Of a DNA stretch of 64,000 bases, positions 11,319 through 25,500 are shown in pieces. The stretch is taken from the NCBI GenBank assembly GCA_950106755.1, contig CATNNA010000004.1, positions 434,001 through 498,000 of the forward strand. The letters run 5' to 3'. The notes beneath the pieces are model-generated. The model saw only the letters and a program-made list of their open reading frames with translations, searched no databases and had not been told where the DNA came from. This DNA is from Climacium dendroides (taxonomy: Eukaryota; Streptophyta; Bryopsida; Hypnales; Climaciaceae). The position numbers and the translations under genes were made by a program. Positions within the stretch are counted from its first letter, which is position 1. Every line of letters starts with the position of its first letter.

Positions 11319-13302
11319 TGTTACGTTTTTGGATAAGCTTGGACGTCAAAACCGATATAAGTTATTCGTTTGGATTCTATTAAATACAACATGATTTTTA
11401 GATTATTTGTTTTGAAATCCATTTCAAATGAAGAAGATAGTGTAGGACAGCAATAGGGTTGTCTTAAAATTAAGTTTTTCCATGAATCCTAATTATTTTG
11501 AACAATTGCAACTTGTGTGTTACGTTTTTGGACATGCTTGGACGTCAAAACCGATATAATTTATTGGTTTGGGTTTTATTAAATACAGCATGCTTTTTCG
11601 AGTATTTGTTATGAAATCCATTTCAAATGAAGAAGATAGTGTAGGAAAGCAATAGGGTTGTCTTAAAATTAAGTTTTTCCATGAATCCTAATTATTTTGA
11701 ACAATTGCAACTTGTGTGTTACGTTTTTGGACATGCTTGCACGTCAAACCGATATAATTTATTGGTTTGGGTTTTATTAAATACAGCATGCTTTTTAGAG
11801 TATTTGTTATGAAATCCATTTCAAATGAAGAAGATAGTGTAGGAAAGCAATAGGGTTGTCTTAAAATTAAGTTTTTCCATGAATCCTAATTATTTTGAAC
11901 AATTGCAACTTGTGTGTTACGTTTTTGGACAAGCTTGGACGTCAAAACCGATATAAGTTATTCGTTTGGATTCTATTAAATACAACATGATTTTTAGATT
12001 ATTTGTTTTGAAATCCATTTCAAATGAAGAAGATAGTGTAGGAAAGCAATAGGGTTGTCTTAAAATTAAGTTTTTCCATGAATCCTAATTATTTTGAACA
12101 ATTGCAACTTGTGTGTTACGTTTTTGGACATGCTTGCTCGTCAAACCGATATAATTTATTGGTTTCGTTTTATTAAATACAGCATGCTTTTTAGAGTATT
12201 TGTTATGAAATCCATTTCAAATGAAGAAGATAGTGTAGGAAAGCAATAGGGTTGTCTTAAAATTAAGTTTTTCCATGAATCCTAATTATTTTGAACAATT
12301 GCAACTTGTGTGTTACGTTTTTGGACAAGCTTGGACGTCAAAACCGATATAAGTTATTCGTTTGGATTCTATTAAATACAACATGATTTTTAGAATATTT
12401 GTTTTGAAATCCATTTCAAATGAAGAAGATAGTGTAGGAAAGCAATAGGGTTGTCTTAAAATTAAGTTTTTCCATGAATCCTAATTATTTTGAACAATTG
12501 CAACTTGTGTGTTACGTTTTTGGACATGCTTGCACGTCAAACCGATATAATTTATTGGTTTGGGTTTTATTAAATACAGCATGCTTTTTAGAGTATTTGT
12601 TATGAAATCCATTTCAAATGAAGAAGATCGTGTAGGAAAGCAATAGGGTTGTCTTAAAATTAAGTTTTTCCATGAATCCTAATTATTTTGAACAATTGCA
12701 ACTTGTGTGTTACGTTTTTGGACATGCTTGCACGTCAAACCGATATAATTTATTGGTTTGGGTTTTATTAAATACAGCATGCTTTTTAGAGTATTTGTTT
12801 TGAAATCCATTTCAAATGAAGAAGATCGTGTAGGAAAGCAATAGGGTTGTCTTAAAATTAAGTTTTTCCATGAATCCTAATTATTTTGAACAATTGCAAC
12901 TTGTGTGTTACGTTTTTGGACATGCTTGCACGTCAAACCGATATAATTTATTGGTTTGGGTTTTATTAAATACAGCATGCTTTTTAGGGTATTTGTTTTG
13001 AAATCCACTTCAAATGAAGAAGCTAGTGTAGGAAAGCCATAGGGTTGTCTTAAAATTAAGTTTTTCCATGAATCCTAATTATTTTGAACAATTGCAACTT
13101 GTGTGTTACGTTTTTGGACCTGCTTGCACGTCAAAACCGATATAAGTTATTCGTTTGGATTCTATTAAATACAACATGATTTTTAGATTATTTGTTTTGA
13201 AATCCATTTCAAATGAAGAAGATAGTGTAGGAAAGCAATAGGGTTGTCTTAAAATTAAGTTTTTCCATGAATCCTAATTATTTTGAACAATTGCAACTTG
13301 TG
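11319..13302 (+). repeat. HOR block Y2, 10 monomers, 1984 bp
   Basis: Y2 matches Y1 with an extra A monomer before the TGCTTGCTCG monomer. It lacks the GTCAAACTG monomer, so the count stays at ten. The shared TGCTTGCTCG markers at 8161 and 12131 are 3970 bp apart, whereas the block starts at 7548 and 11319 are 3771 bp apart. The difference is the inserted 199-bp monomer. Confidence 0.88.
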
Positions 13303-15287
13303 TGTTACGTTTTTGGATAAGCTTGGACGTCAAAACCGATATAAGTTATTCGTTTGGATTCTATTAAATACAACATGATTTTTAGATTATTTGTTTTGAA
13401 ATCCATTTCAAATGAAGAAGATAGTGTAGGACAGCAATAGGGTTGTCTTAAAATTAAGTTTTTCCATGAATCCTAATTATTTTGAACAATTGCAACTTGT
13501 GTGTTACGTTTTTGGACATGCTTGGACGTCAAAACCGATATAATTTATTGGTTTGGGTTTTATTAAATACAGCATGCTTTTTAGAGTATTTGTTATGAAA
13601 TCCATTTCAAATGAAGAAGATAGTGTAGGAAAGCAATAGGGTTGTCTTAAAATTAAGTTTTTCCATGAATCCTAATTATTTTGAACAATTGCAACTTGTG
13701 TGTTACGTTTTTGGACATGCTTGCACGTCAAACCGATATAATTTATTGGTTTGGGTTTTTTTAAATACAGCATGCTTTTTAGAGTATTTGTTATGAAATC
13801 CATTTCAAATGAAGAAGATAGTGTAGGAAAGCAATAGGGTTGTCTTAAAATTAAGTTTTTCCATGAATCCTAATTATTTTGAACAATTGCAACTTGTGTG
13901 TTACGTTTTTGGACATGCTTGCATGTCAAACCGATATAATTTATTGGTTTGGGTTTTATTAAATACAGCATGCTCTTTAGAGTATTTGTTATGAAATCCA
14001 TTTCAAATGAAGAAGATAGTGTAGGAAAGCAATAGGGTTGTCTTAAAATTAAGTTTTTCCATGAATCCTAATTATTTTGAACAATTGCAACTTGTGTGTT
14101 ACGTTTTTGGACAAGCTTGGACGTCAAAACCGATATAAGTTATTCGTTTGGATTCTATTAAATACAACATGATTTTTAGATTATTTGTTTTGAAATCCAT
14201 TTCAAATGAAGAAGATAGTGTAGGAAAGCAATAGGGTTGTCTTAAAATTAAGTTTTTCCATGAATCCTAATTATTTTGAACAATTGCAACTTGTGTGTTA
14301 CGTTTTTGGACATGCTTGCATGTCAAACTGATATAATTTATTGGTTTGGGTTTTATTAAATACAGCATGCTTTTTAGAGTATTTGTTATGAAATCCATTT
14401 CAAATGAAGAAGATAGTGTAGGAAAGCAATAGGGTTGTCTTAAAATTAAGTTTTTCCATGAATCCTAATTATTTTGAACAATTGCAACTTGTGTGTTACG
14501 TTTTTGGACAAGCTTGGACGTCAAAACCGATATAAGTTATTCGTTTGGATTCTATTAAATACAACATGATTTTTAGATTATTTGTTTTGAAATCCATTTC
14601 AAATGAAGAAGATAGTGTAGGAAAGCAATAGGGTTGTCTTAAAATTAAGTTTTTCCATGAATCCTAATTATTTTGAACAATTGCAACTTGTGTGTTACGT
14701 TTTTGGACATGCTTGCACGTCAAACCGATATAATTTATTGGTTTTGGGTTTTATTAAATACAGCATGCTTTTTAGAGTATTTGTTATGAAATCCATTTCA
14801 AATGAAGAAGATAGTGTAGGAAAGCAATAGGGTTGTCTTAAAATTAAGTTTTTCCATGAATCCTAATTATTTTGAACAATTGCAACTTGTGTGTTACGTT
14901 TTTGGACATGCTTGCACGTCAAACCGATATAATTTATTGGTTTGGGTTTTATTAAATACAGCATGCTTTTTAGAGTATTTGTTATGAAATCCATTTCAAA
15001 TGAAGAAGATCGTGTAGGAAAGCAATAGGGTTGTCTTAAAATTAAGTTTTTCCATGAATCCTAATTATTTTGAACAATTGCAACTTGTGTGTTACGTTTT
15101 TGGACATGCTTGCACGTCAAACCGATATAAGTTATTCGTTTGGGTTTTATTAAATACAGCATGCTTTTTAGGGTATTTGTTTTGAAATCCACTTCAAATG
15201 AAGAAGCTAGTGTAGGAAAGCCATAGGGTTGTCTTAAAATTAAGTTTTTCCATGAATCCTAATTATTTTGAACAATTGCAATTTGTG
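13303..15287 (+). repeat. HOR block X3, 10 monomers, 1985 bp
   Basis: It follows the X order, including the GTCAAACTG B plus A pair, but ends after the CCACTTC monomer without the final A of X1 and X2. It then passes into a different neighbourhood at 15288, where GCAATTTG first appears. Confidence 0.86.
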
Positions 15288-15800
15288 TGTTACGTTTTTG
15301 GACATGCTTGCACGTCAAACTGATATAATTTATTGGTTTGGGTTTTATTAAATACAGCATGCTTTTTCGAGTATTTGTTTTGAAATCCATTTCAAATGAA
15401 GAAGATAGTGTAGGACAGCAATAGGGTTGTCTTAAAATTAAGTTTTTCCATGAATCCTAATTATTTTGAACAATTGCAACTTGTGTGTTACGTTTTTGGA
15501 CATGCTTGCACGTCAAACCCGATATAATTTATTGGTTTGGGTTTTATTAAATACAGCATGCTTTTTCGAGTATTTGTTTTGAAATCCATTTCAAATGAAG
15601 AAGATAGTGTAGGAAAGCAATAGGGTTGTCTTAAAATTAAGTTTTTCCATGAATCCTAATTATTTTGAACAATTGCAACTTGTGTGTTACGTTTTTGGAC
15701 ATGCTTGCACGTCAAACCGATATAATTTATTGGTTTGGGTTTTATTAAATACAGCATGCTTTTTAGAGTATTTGTTATGAAATCCATTTCAAATGAAGAA

Positions 15801-18800
15801 GATATTGTAGGAAAGTAATAGGGTTGTCTTAAAATTAAGTTTTTCCATGAATCCTAATTATTTTGAACAATTGCAGCTTGTGTGTTACGTTTTTGGACAT
15901 GCTTGCACGTCAAACCGATATAATTTATTGGTTTGGGTTTTATTAAATACAGCATGCTTTTTAGAGTATTTGTTTTGAAATCCATTTCAAATGAAGAAGA
16001 TAGTGTAGGACAGCAATAGGGTTGTCTTAAAATTAAGTTTTTCCATGAATCCTAATTATTTTGAACAATTGCAACTTGTGTGTTACGTTTTTGGACATGC
16101 TTGCATGTCAAACCGATATAATTTATTTGTTTGGGTTTTATTAAATACAGCATGCTTTTTAGAGTATTTGTTATGAAATCCATTTCAAATGAAGAAGATA
16201 GTGTAGGAAAGCAATAGGGTTGTCTTAAAATTAAGTTTTTCCATGAATCCTAATTATTTTGAACAATTGCAACTTGTGTGTAACGTTTTTGGACAAACTT
16301 GGACGTCAAAACCGATATAAGTTATTCGTTTGGATTCTATTAAATACAACATGATTTTTAGATTATTTGTTTTGAAATCCATTTCAAATGAAGAAGATAG
16401 TGTAGGAAAGCAATAGGGTTGTCTTAAAATTAAGTTTTTCCATGAATCCTAATTATTTTGAACAATTGCAATTTGTGTGTTACGTTTTTGGACATGCTTG
16501 CACGTCAAACCGATATAATTTATTGGTTTGGGTTTTATTAAATACAGCATGCTTTTTAGAGTATTTGTTTTGAAATCCATTTCAAATGAAGAAGATAGTG
16601 TAGGACAGCAATAGGGTTGTCTTAAAATTAAGTTTTTCCATGAATCCTAATTATTTTGAACAATTGCAACTTGTGTGTTACGTTTTTGGACATGCTTGCA
16701 CGTCAAACCGATATAATTTATTGGTTTGGGTTTTATTAAATACAGCATGCTTTTTAGAGTATTTGTTTTGAAATCCATTTCAAATGAAGAAGCTAGTGTA
16801 GGAAAGCAATAGGGTTGTCTTAAAATTAAGTTTTTCCATGAATCCTAATTATTTTGAACAATTGCAACTTGTGTGTTACGTTTTTGGACAAGCTTGGACG
16901 TCAAAACCGATATAAGTTATTCGTTTGGATTCTATTAAATACAACATGATTTTTAGATTATTTGTTTTGAAATCCATTTCAAATGAAGAAGATAGTGTAG
17001 GAAAGCAATAGGGTTGTCTTAAAATTAAGTTTTTCCATGAATCCTAATTATTTTGAACAATTGCAACTTGTGTGTTACGTTTTTGGACAAGCTTGGACGT
17101 CAAAACCGATATAAGTTATTCGTTTGGATTCTATTAAATACAACATGATTTTTAGATTATTTGTTTTGAAATCCATTTCAAATGAAGAAGATAGTGTAGG
17201 ACAGCAATAGGGTTGTCTTAAAATTAAGTTTTTCCATGAATCCTAATTATTTTGAACAATTGCAACTTGTGTGTAACGTTTTTGGACAAACTTGGACGTC
17301 AAAACCGATATAAGTTATTCGTTTGGATTCTATTAAATACAACATGATTTTTAGATTATTTGTTTTGAAATCCATTTCAAATGAAGAAGATAGTGTAGGA
17401 AAGCAATAGGGTTGTCTTAAAATTAAGTTTTTCCATGAATCCTAATTATTTTGAACAATTGCAATTTGTGTGTTACGTTTTTGGACATGCTTGCACGTCA
17501 AACCGATATAATTTATTGGTTTGGGTTTTATTAAATACAGCATGCTTTTTAGAGTATTTGTTTTGAAATCCATTTCAAATGAAGAAGATAGTGTAGGACA
17601 GCAATAGGGTTGTCTTAAAATTAAGTTTTTCCATGAATCCTAATTATTTTGAACAATTGCAACTTGTGTGTTACGTTTTTGGACATGCTTGCACGTCAAA
17701 CCGATATAATTTATTGGTTTGGGTTTTATTAAATACAGCATGCTTTTTAGAGTATTTGTTTTGAAATCCATTTCAAATGAAGAAGCTAGTGTAGGAAAGC
17801 AATAGGGTTGTCTTAAAATTAAGTTTTTCCATGAATCCTAATTATTTTGAACAATTGCAACTTGTGTGTTACGTTTTTGGACAAGCTTGGACGTCAAAAC
17901 CGATATAAGTTATTCGTTTGGATTCTATTAAATACAACATGATTTTTAGATTATTTGTTTTGAAATCCATTTCAAATGAAGAAGATAGTGTAGGACAGCA
18001 ATAGGGTTGTCTTAAAATTAAGTTTTTCCATGAATCCTAATTATTTTGAACAATTGCAACTTGTGTGTTACGTTTTTGGACATGCTTGCACGTCAAACCG
18101 ATATAAGTTATTCGTTTGGGTTTTATTAAATACAGCATCCTTTTTAGGGTATTTGTTTTGAAATCCACTTCAAATGAAGAAGCTAGTGTAGGCAAGCCAT
18201 AGGGTTGTCTTAAAATTAAGTTTTTCCATGAATCCTAATTATTTTGAACAATTGCAACTTGTGTGTTACGTTTTTGGACATGCTTGCACGTCAAACCGAT
18301 ATAATTTATTCGTTTGGATTCTATTAAATACAACATGATTTTTAGATTATTTGTTTTGAAATCCATTTCAAATGAAGAAGATAGTGTAGGAAAGCAATAG
18401 GGTTGTCTTAAAATTAAGTTTTTCCATGAATCCTAATTATTTTGAACAATTGCAACTTGTGTGTTACGTTTTTGGACATGCTTGCACGTCAAAACCGATA
18501 TAAGTTATTCGTTTGGATTCTATTAAATACAACATGATTTCTAGATTATTTGTTTTGAAATCCATTTCAAATGAAGAAGATAGTGTAGGACAGCAATAGG
18601 GTTGTCTTAAAATTAAGTTTTTCCATGAATCCTAATTATTTTGAACAATTGCAACTTGTGTGTTACGTTTTTGGACATGCTTGCATGTCAAACCGATATA
18701 ATTTATTGGTTTGGGTTTTATTAAATACAGCATGCTTTTTAGAGTATTTGTTATGAAATCCATTTCAAATGAAGAAGATAGTGTAGGAAAGCAATAGGGT

Positions 18801-21800
18801 TGTCTTAAAATTAAGTTTTTCCATGAATACTAATTATTTTGAACAATTGCAACTTGTGTGTTACGTTTTTGGACAAGCTTGGACGTCAAAACCGATATAA
18901 GTTATTCGTTTGGATTCTATTAAATACAACATGATTTTTAGATTATTTGTTTTGAAATCCATTTCAAATGAAGAAGATAGTGTAGGAAAGCAATAGGGTT
19001 GTCTTAAAATTAAGTTTTTCCATGAATCCTAATTATTTTGAACAATTGCAACTTGTGTGTTACGTTTTTGGACATGCTTGCACGTCAAACCGATATAATT
19101 TATTGGTTTTGGGTTTTATTAAATACAGCATGCTTTTTAGAGTATTTGTTATGAAATCCATTTCAAATGAAGAAGATAGTGTAGGAAAGCAATAGGGTTG
19201 TCTTAAAATTAAGTTTTTCCATGAATCCTAATTATTTTGAACAATTGCAACTTGTGTGTTACGTTTTTGGACATGCTTGCACGTCAAACCGATATAATTT
19301 ATTGGTTTGGGTTTTATTAAATACAGCATGCTTTTTAGAGTATTTGTTTTGAAATCCATTTCAAATGAAGAAGCTAGTGTAGGAAAGCAATAGGGTTGTC
19401 TTAAAATTAAGTTTTTCCATGAATCCTAATTATTTTGAACAATTGCAACTTGTGTGTTACGTTTTTGGACAAGCTTGGACGTCAAAACCGATATAAGTTA
19501 TTCGTTTGGATTCTATTAAATACAACATGATTTTTAGATTATTTGTTTTGAAATCCATTTCAAATGAAGAAGATAGTGTAGGAAAGCAATAGGGTTGTCT
19601 TAAAATTAAGTTTTTCCATGAATCCTAATTATTTTGAACAATTGCAACTTGTGTGTTACGTTTTTGGACATGCTTGCACGTCAAACCGATATAATTTATT
19701 GGTTTTGGGTTTTATTAAATACAGCATGCTTTTTAGAGTATTTGTTATGAAATCCATTTCAAATGAAGAAGATAGTGTAGGAAAGCAATAGGGTTGTCTT
19801 AAAATTAAGTTTTTCCATGAATCCTAATTATTTTGAACAATTGCAACTTGTGTGTTACGTTTTTGGACATGCTTGCACGTCAAACCGATATAATTTATTG
19901 GTTTGGGTTTTATTAAATACAGCATGCTTTTTAGAGTATTTGTTTTGAAATCCATTTCAAATGAAGAAGCTAGTGTAGGAAAGCAATAGGGTTGTCTTAA
20001 AATTAAGTTTTTCCATGAATCCTAATTATTTTGAACAATTGCAACTTGTGTGTTACGTTTTTGGACAAGCTTGGACGTCAAAACCGATATAAGTTATTCG
20101 TTTGGATTCTATTAAATACAACATGATTTTTAGATTATTTGTTTTGAAATCCATTTCAAATGAAGAAGATAGTGTAGGACAGCAATAGGGTTGTCTTAAA
20201 ATTAAGTTTTTCCATGAATCCTAATTATTTTGAACAATTGCAACTTGTGTGTTACGTTTTTGGACATGCTTGCACGTCAAACCGATATAAGTTATTCGTT
20301 TGGGTTTTATTAAATACAGCATCCTTTTTAGGGTATTTGTTTTGAAATCCACTTCAAATGAAGAAGCTAGTGTAGGCAAGCCATAGGGTTGTCTTAAAAT
20401 TAAGTTTTTCCATGAATCCTAATTATTTTGAACAATTGCAACTTGTGTGTTACGTTTTTGGACATGCTTGCACGTCAAACCGATATAATTTATTCGTTTG
20501 GATTCTATTAAATACAACATGATTTTTAGATTATTTGTTTTGAAATCCATTTCAAATGAAGAAGATAGTGTAGGAAAGCAATAGGGTTGTCTTAAAATTA
20601 AGTTTTTCCATGAATCCTAATTATTTTGAACAATTGCAACTTGTGTGTTACGTTTTTGGACATGCTTGCACGTCAAAACCGATATAAGTTATTCGTTTGG
20701 ATTCTATTAAATACAACATGATTTCTAGATTATTTGTTTTGAAATCCATTTCAAATGAAGAAGATAGTGTAGGACAGCAATAGGGTTGTCTTAAAATTAA
20801 GTTTTTCCATGAATCCTAATTATTTTGAACAATTGCAACTTGTGTGTTACGTTTTTGGACATGCTTGCATGTCAAACCGATATAATTTATTGGTTTGGGT
20901 TTTATTAAATACAGCATGCTTTTTAGAGTATTTGTTATGAAATCCATTTCAAATGAAGAAGATAGTGTAGGAAAGCAATAGGGTTGTCTTAAAATTAAGT
21001 TTTTCCATGAATACTAATTATTTTGAACAATTGCAACTTGTGTGTTACGTTTTTGGACAAGCTTGGACGTCAAAACCGATATAAGTTATTCGTTTGGATT
21101 CTATTAAATACAACATGATTTTTAGATTATTTGTTTTGAAATCCATTTCAAATGAAGAAGATAGTGTAGGAAAGCAATAGGGTTGTCTTAAAATTAAGTT
21201 TTTCCATGAATCCTAATTATTTTGAACAATTGCAACTTGTGTGTTACGTTTTTGGACATGCTTGCACGTCAAACCGATATAATTTATTGGTTTTGGGTTT
21301 TATTAAATACAGCATGCTTTTTAGAGTATTTGTTATGAAATCCATTTCAAATGAAGAAGATAGTGTAGGAAAGCAATAGGGTTGTCTTAAAATTAAGTTT
21401 TTCCATGAATCCTAATTATTTTGAACAATTGCAACTTGTGTGTTACGTTTTTGGACATGCTTGCACGTCAAACCGATATAATTTATTGGTTTGGGTTTTA
21501 TTAAATACAGCATGCTTTTTAGAGTATTTGTTTTGAAATCCATTTCAAATGAAGAAGCTAGTGTAGGAAAGCAATAGGGTTGTCTTAAAATTAAGTTTTT
21601 CCATGAATCCTAATTATTTTGAACAATTGCAACTTGTGTGTTACGTTTTTGGACAAGCTTGGACGTCAAAACCGATATAAGTTATTCGTTTGGATTCTAT
21701 TAAATACAACATGATTTTTAGATTATTTGTTTTGAAATCCATTTCAAATGAAGAAGATAGTGTAGGAAAGCAATAGGGTTGTCTTAAAATTAAGTTTTTC

Positions 21801-24800
21801 CATGAATCCTAATTATTTTGAACAATTGCAACTTGTGTGTTACGTTTTTGGACATGCTTGCACGTCAAACCGATATAATTTATTGGTTTTGGGTTTTATT
21901 AAATACAGCATGCTTTTTAGAGTATTTGTTATGAAATCCATTTCAAATGAAGAAGATATTGTAGGAAAGTAATAGGGTTGTCTTAAAATTAAGTTTTTCC
22001 ATGAATCCTAATTATTTTGAACAATTGCAGCTTGTGTGTTACGTTTTTGGACATGCTTGCACGTCAAACCGATATAATTTATTGGTTTGGGTTTTATTAA
22101 ATACAGCATGCTTTTTAGAGTATTTGTTTTGAAATCCATTTCAAATGAAGAAGATAGTGTAGGACAGCAATAGGGTTGTCTTAAAATTAAGTTTTTCCAT
22201 GAATCCTAATTATTTTGAACAATTGCAACTTGTGTGTTACGTTTTTGGACATGCTTGCATGTCAAACCGATATAATTTATTTGTTTGGGTTTTATTAAAT
22301 ACAGCATGCTTTTTAGAGTATTTGTTATGAAATCCATTTCAAATGAAGAAGATAGTGTAGGAAAGCAATAGGGTTGTCTTAAAATTAAGTTTTTCCATGA
22401 ATCCTAATTATTTTGAACAATTGCAACTTGTGTGTAACGTTTTTGGACAAACTTGGACGTCAAAACCGATATAAGTTATTCGTTTGGATTCTATTAAATA
22501 CAACATGATTTTTAGATTATTTGTTTTGAAATCCATTTCAAATGAAGAAGATAGTGTAGGAAAGCAATAGGGTTGTCTTAAAATTAAGTTTTTCCATGAA
22601 TCCTAATTATTTTGAACAATTGCAATTTGTGTGTTACGTTTTTGGACATGCTTGCACGTCAAACCGATATAATTTATTGGTTTGGGTTTTATTAAATACA
22701 GCATGCTTTTTAGAGTATTTGTTTTGAAATCCATTTCAAATGAAGAAGATAGTGTAGGACAGCAATAGGGTTGTCTTAAAATTAAGTTTTTCCATGAATC
22801 CTAATTATTTTGAACAATTGCAACTTGTGTGTTACGTTTTTGGACATGCTTGCACGTCAAACCGATATAATTTATTGGTTTGGGTTTTATTAAATACAGC
22901 ATGCTTTTTAGAGTATTTGTTTTGAAATCCATTTCAAATGAAGAAGCTAGTGTAGGAAAGCAATAGGGTTGTCTTAAAATTAAGTTTTTCCATGAATCCT
23001 AATTATTTTGAACAATTGCAACTTGTGTGTTACGTTTTTGGACAAGCTTGGACGTCAAAACCGATATAAGTTATTCGTTTGGATTCTATTAAATACAACA
23101 TGATTTTTAGATTATTTGTTTTGAAATCCATTTCAAATGAAGAAGATAGTGTAGGAAAGCAATAGGGTTGTCTTAAAATTAAGTTTTTCCATGAATCCTA
23201 ATTATTTTGAACAATTGCAACTTGTGTGTTACGTTTTTGGACAAGCTTGGACGTCAAAACCGATATAAGTTATTCGTTTGGATTCTATTAAATACAACAT
23301 GATTTTTAGATTATTTGTTTTGAAATCCATTTCAAATGAAGAAGATAGTGTAGGACAGCAATAGGGTTGTCTTAAAATTAAGTTTTTCCATGAATCCTAA
23401 TTATTTTGAACAATTGCAACTTGTGTGTAACGTTTTTGGACAAACTTGGACGTCAAAACCGATATAAGTTATTCGTTTGGATTCTATTAAATACAACATG
23501 ATTTTTAGATTATTTGTTTTGAAATCCATTTCAAATGAAGAAGATAGTGTAGGAAAGCAATAGGGTTGTCTTAAAATTAAGTTTTTCCATGAATCCTAAT
23601 TATTTTGAACAATTGCAATTTGTGTGTTACGTTTTTGGACATGCTTGCACGTCAAACCGATATAATTTATTGGTTTGGGTTTTATTAAATACAGCATGCT
23701 TTTTAGAGTATTTGTTTTGAAATCCATTTCAAATGAAGAAGATAGTGTAGGACAGCAATAGGGTTGTCTTAAAATTAAGTTTTTCCATGAATCCTAATTA
23801 TTTTGAACAATTGCAACTTGTGTGTTACGTTTTTGGACATGCTTGCACGTCAAACCGATATAATTTATTGGTTTGGGTTTTATTAAATACAGCATGCTTT
23901 TTAGAGTATTTGTTTTGAAATCCATTTCAAATGAAGAAGCTAGTGTAGGAAAGCAATAGGGTTGTCTTAAAATTAAGTTTTTCCATGAATCCTAATTATT
24001 TTGAACAATTGCAACTTGTGTGTTACGTTTTTGGACAAGCTTGGACGTCAAAACCGATATAAGTTATTCGTTTGGATTCTATTAAATACAACATGATTTT
24101 TAGATTATTTGTTTTGAAATCCATTTCAAATGAAGAAGATAGTGTAGGACAGCAATAGGGTTGTCTTAAAATTAAGTTTTTCCATGAATCCTAATTATTT
24201 TGAACAATTGCAACTTGTGTGTTACGTTTTTGGACATGCTTGCACGTCAAACCGATATAAGTTATTCGTTTGGGTTTTATTAAATACAGCATCCTTTTTA
24301 GGGTATTTGTTTTGAAATCCACTTCAAATGAAGAAGCTAGTGTAGGCAAGCCATAGGGTTGTCTTAAAATTAAGTTTTTCCATGAATCCTAATTATTTTG
24401 AACAATTGCAACTTGTGTGTTACGTTTTTGGACATGCTTGCACGTCAAACCGATATAATTTATTCGTTTGGATTCTATTAAATACAACATGATTTTTAGA
24501 TTATTTGTTTTGAAATCCATTTCAAATGAAGAAGATAGTGTAGGAAAGCAATAGGGTTGTCTTAAAATTAAGTTTTTCCATGAATCCTAATTATTTTGAA
24601 CAATTGCAACTTGTGTGTTACGTTTTTGGACATGCTTGCACGTCAAAACCGATATAAGTTATTCGTTTGGATTCTATTAAATACAACATGATTTCTAGAT
24701 TATTTGTTTTGAAATCCATTTCAAATGAAGAAGATAGTGTAGGACAGCAATAGGGTTGTCTTAAAATTAAGTTTTTCCATGAATCCTAATTATTTTGAAC

Positions 24801-25500
24801 AATTGCAACTTGTGTGTTACGTTTTTGGACATGCTTGCATGTCAAACCGATATAATTTATTGGTTTGGGTTTTATTAAATACAGCATGCTTTTTAGAGTA
24901 TTTGTTATGAAATCCATTTCAAATGAAGAAGATAGTGTAGGAAAGCAATAGGGTTGTCTTAAAATTAAGTTTTTCCATGAATACTAATTATTTTGAACAA
25001 TTGCAACTTGTGTGTTACGTTTTTGGACAAGCTTGGACGTCAAAACCGATATAAGTTATTCGTTTGGATTCTATTAAATACAACATGATTTTTAGATTAT
25101 TTGTTTTGAAATCCATTTCAAATGAAGAAGATAGTGTAGGAAAGCAATAGGGTTGTCTTAAAATTAAGTTTTTCCATGAATCCTAATTATTTTGAACAAT
25201 TGCAACTTGTGTGTTACGTTTTTGGACATGCTTGCACGTCAAACCGATATAATTTATTGGTTTTGGGTTTTATTAAATACAGCATGCTTTTTAGAGTATT
25301 TGTTATGAAATCCATTTCAAATGAAGAAGATAGTGTAGGAAAGCAATAGGGTTGTCTTAAAATTAAGTTTTTCCATGAATCCTAATTATTTTGAACAATT
25401 GCAACTTGTGTGTTACGTTTTTGGACATGCTTGCACGTCAAACCGATATAATTTATTGGTTTGGGTTTTATTAAATACAGCATGCTTTTTAGAGTATTTG
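15801..25500 (+). repeat. Long direct duplication, 6154-bp offset (~3.5 kb matched)
   Basis: About 15801-19345 matches about 21955-25499. Shared rare variants are GATATTGTAGGAAAGTAATA (15801/21955), GCAGCTTG (15873/22027), GCATGTC with ATTTGTTTGGG (about 16107/22261), TGTAACG (16279/22433 and 17272/23426) and GCATCC (18135/24289). The match ends where the first copy has GAAGCTAG at 19372 and the second has GAAGATCG at 25526. The offset is 31 monomers. Confidence 0.83.
17700..21954 (+). repeat. Tandem pair of an 11-mer unit, 2184-bp offset
   Basis: The marker set A with GGACAGC, mosaic with GCATCC, B head with A body, A with GATTTCTAG, B with GCATGTC, and the GAATACTAATT tail appears twice at a 2184-bp offset (GCATCC at 18135 and 20319). 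Outer limits are approximate. The copies part on the left near 17.7 kb (before 19.9 kb in the other copy). On the right they part at about 21955, where the second copy switches to GATATTGTAGG. Confidence 0.8.

Noticed and set aside
15801..25500. Transposon or viral insertion behind the long duplications
   Set aside because: All duplicated segments consist solely of satellite monomers in register. No terminal repeats, target-site duplications or foreign sequence are visible.
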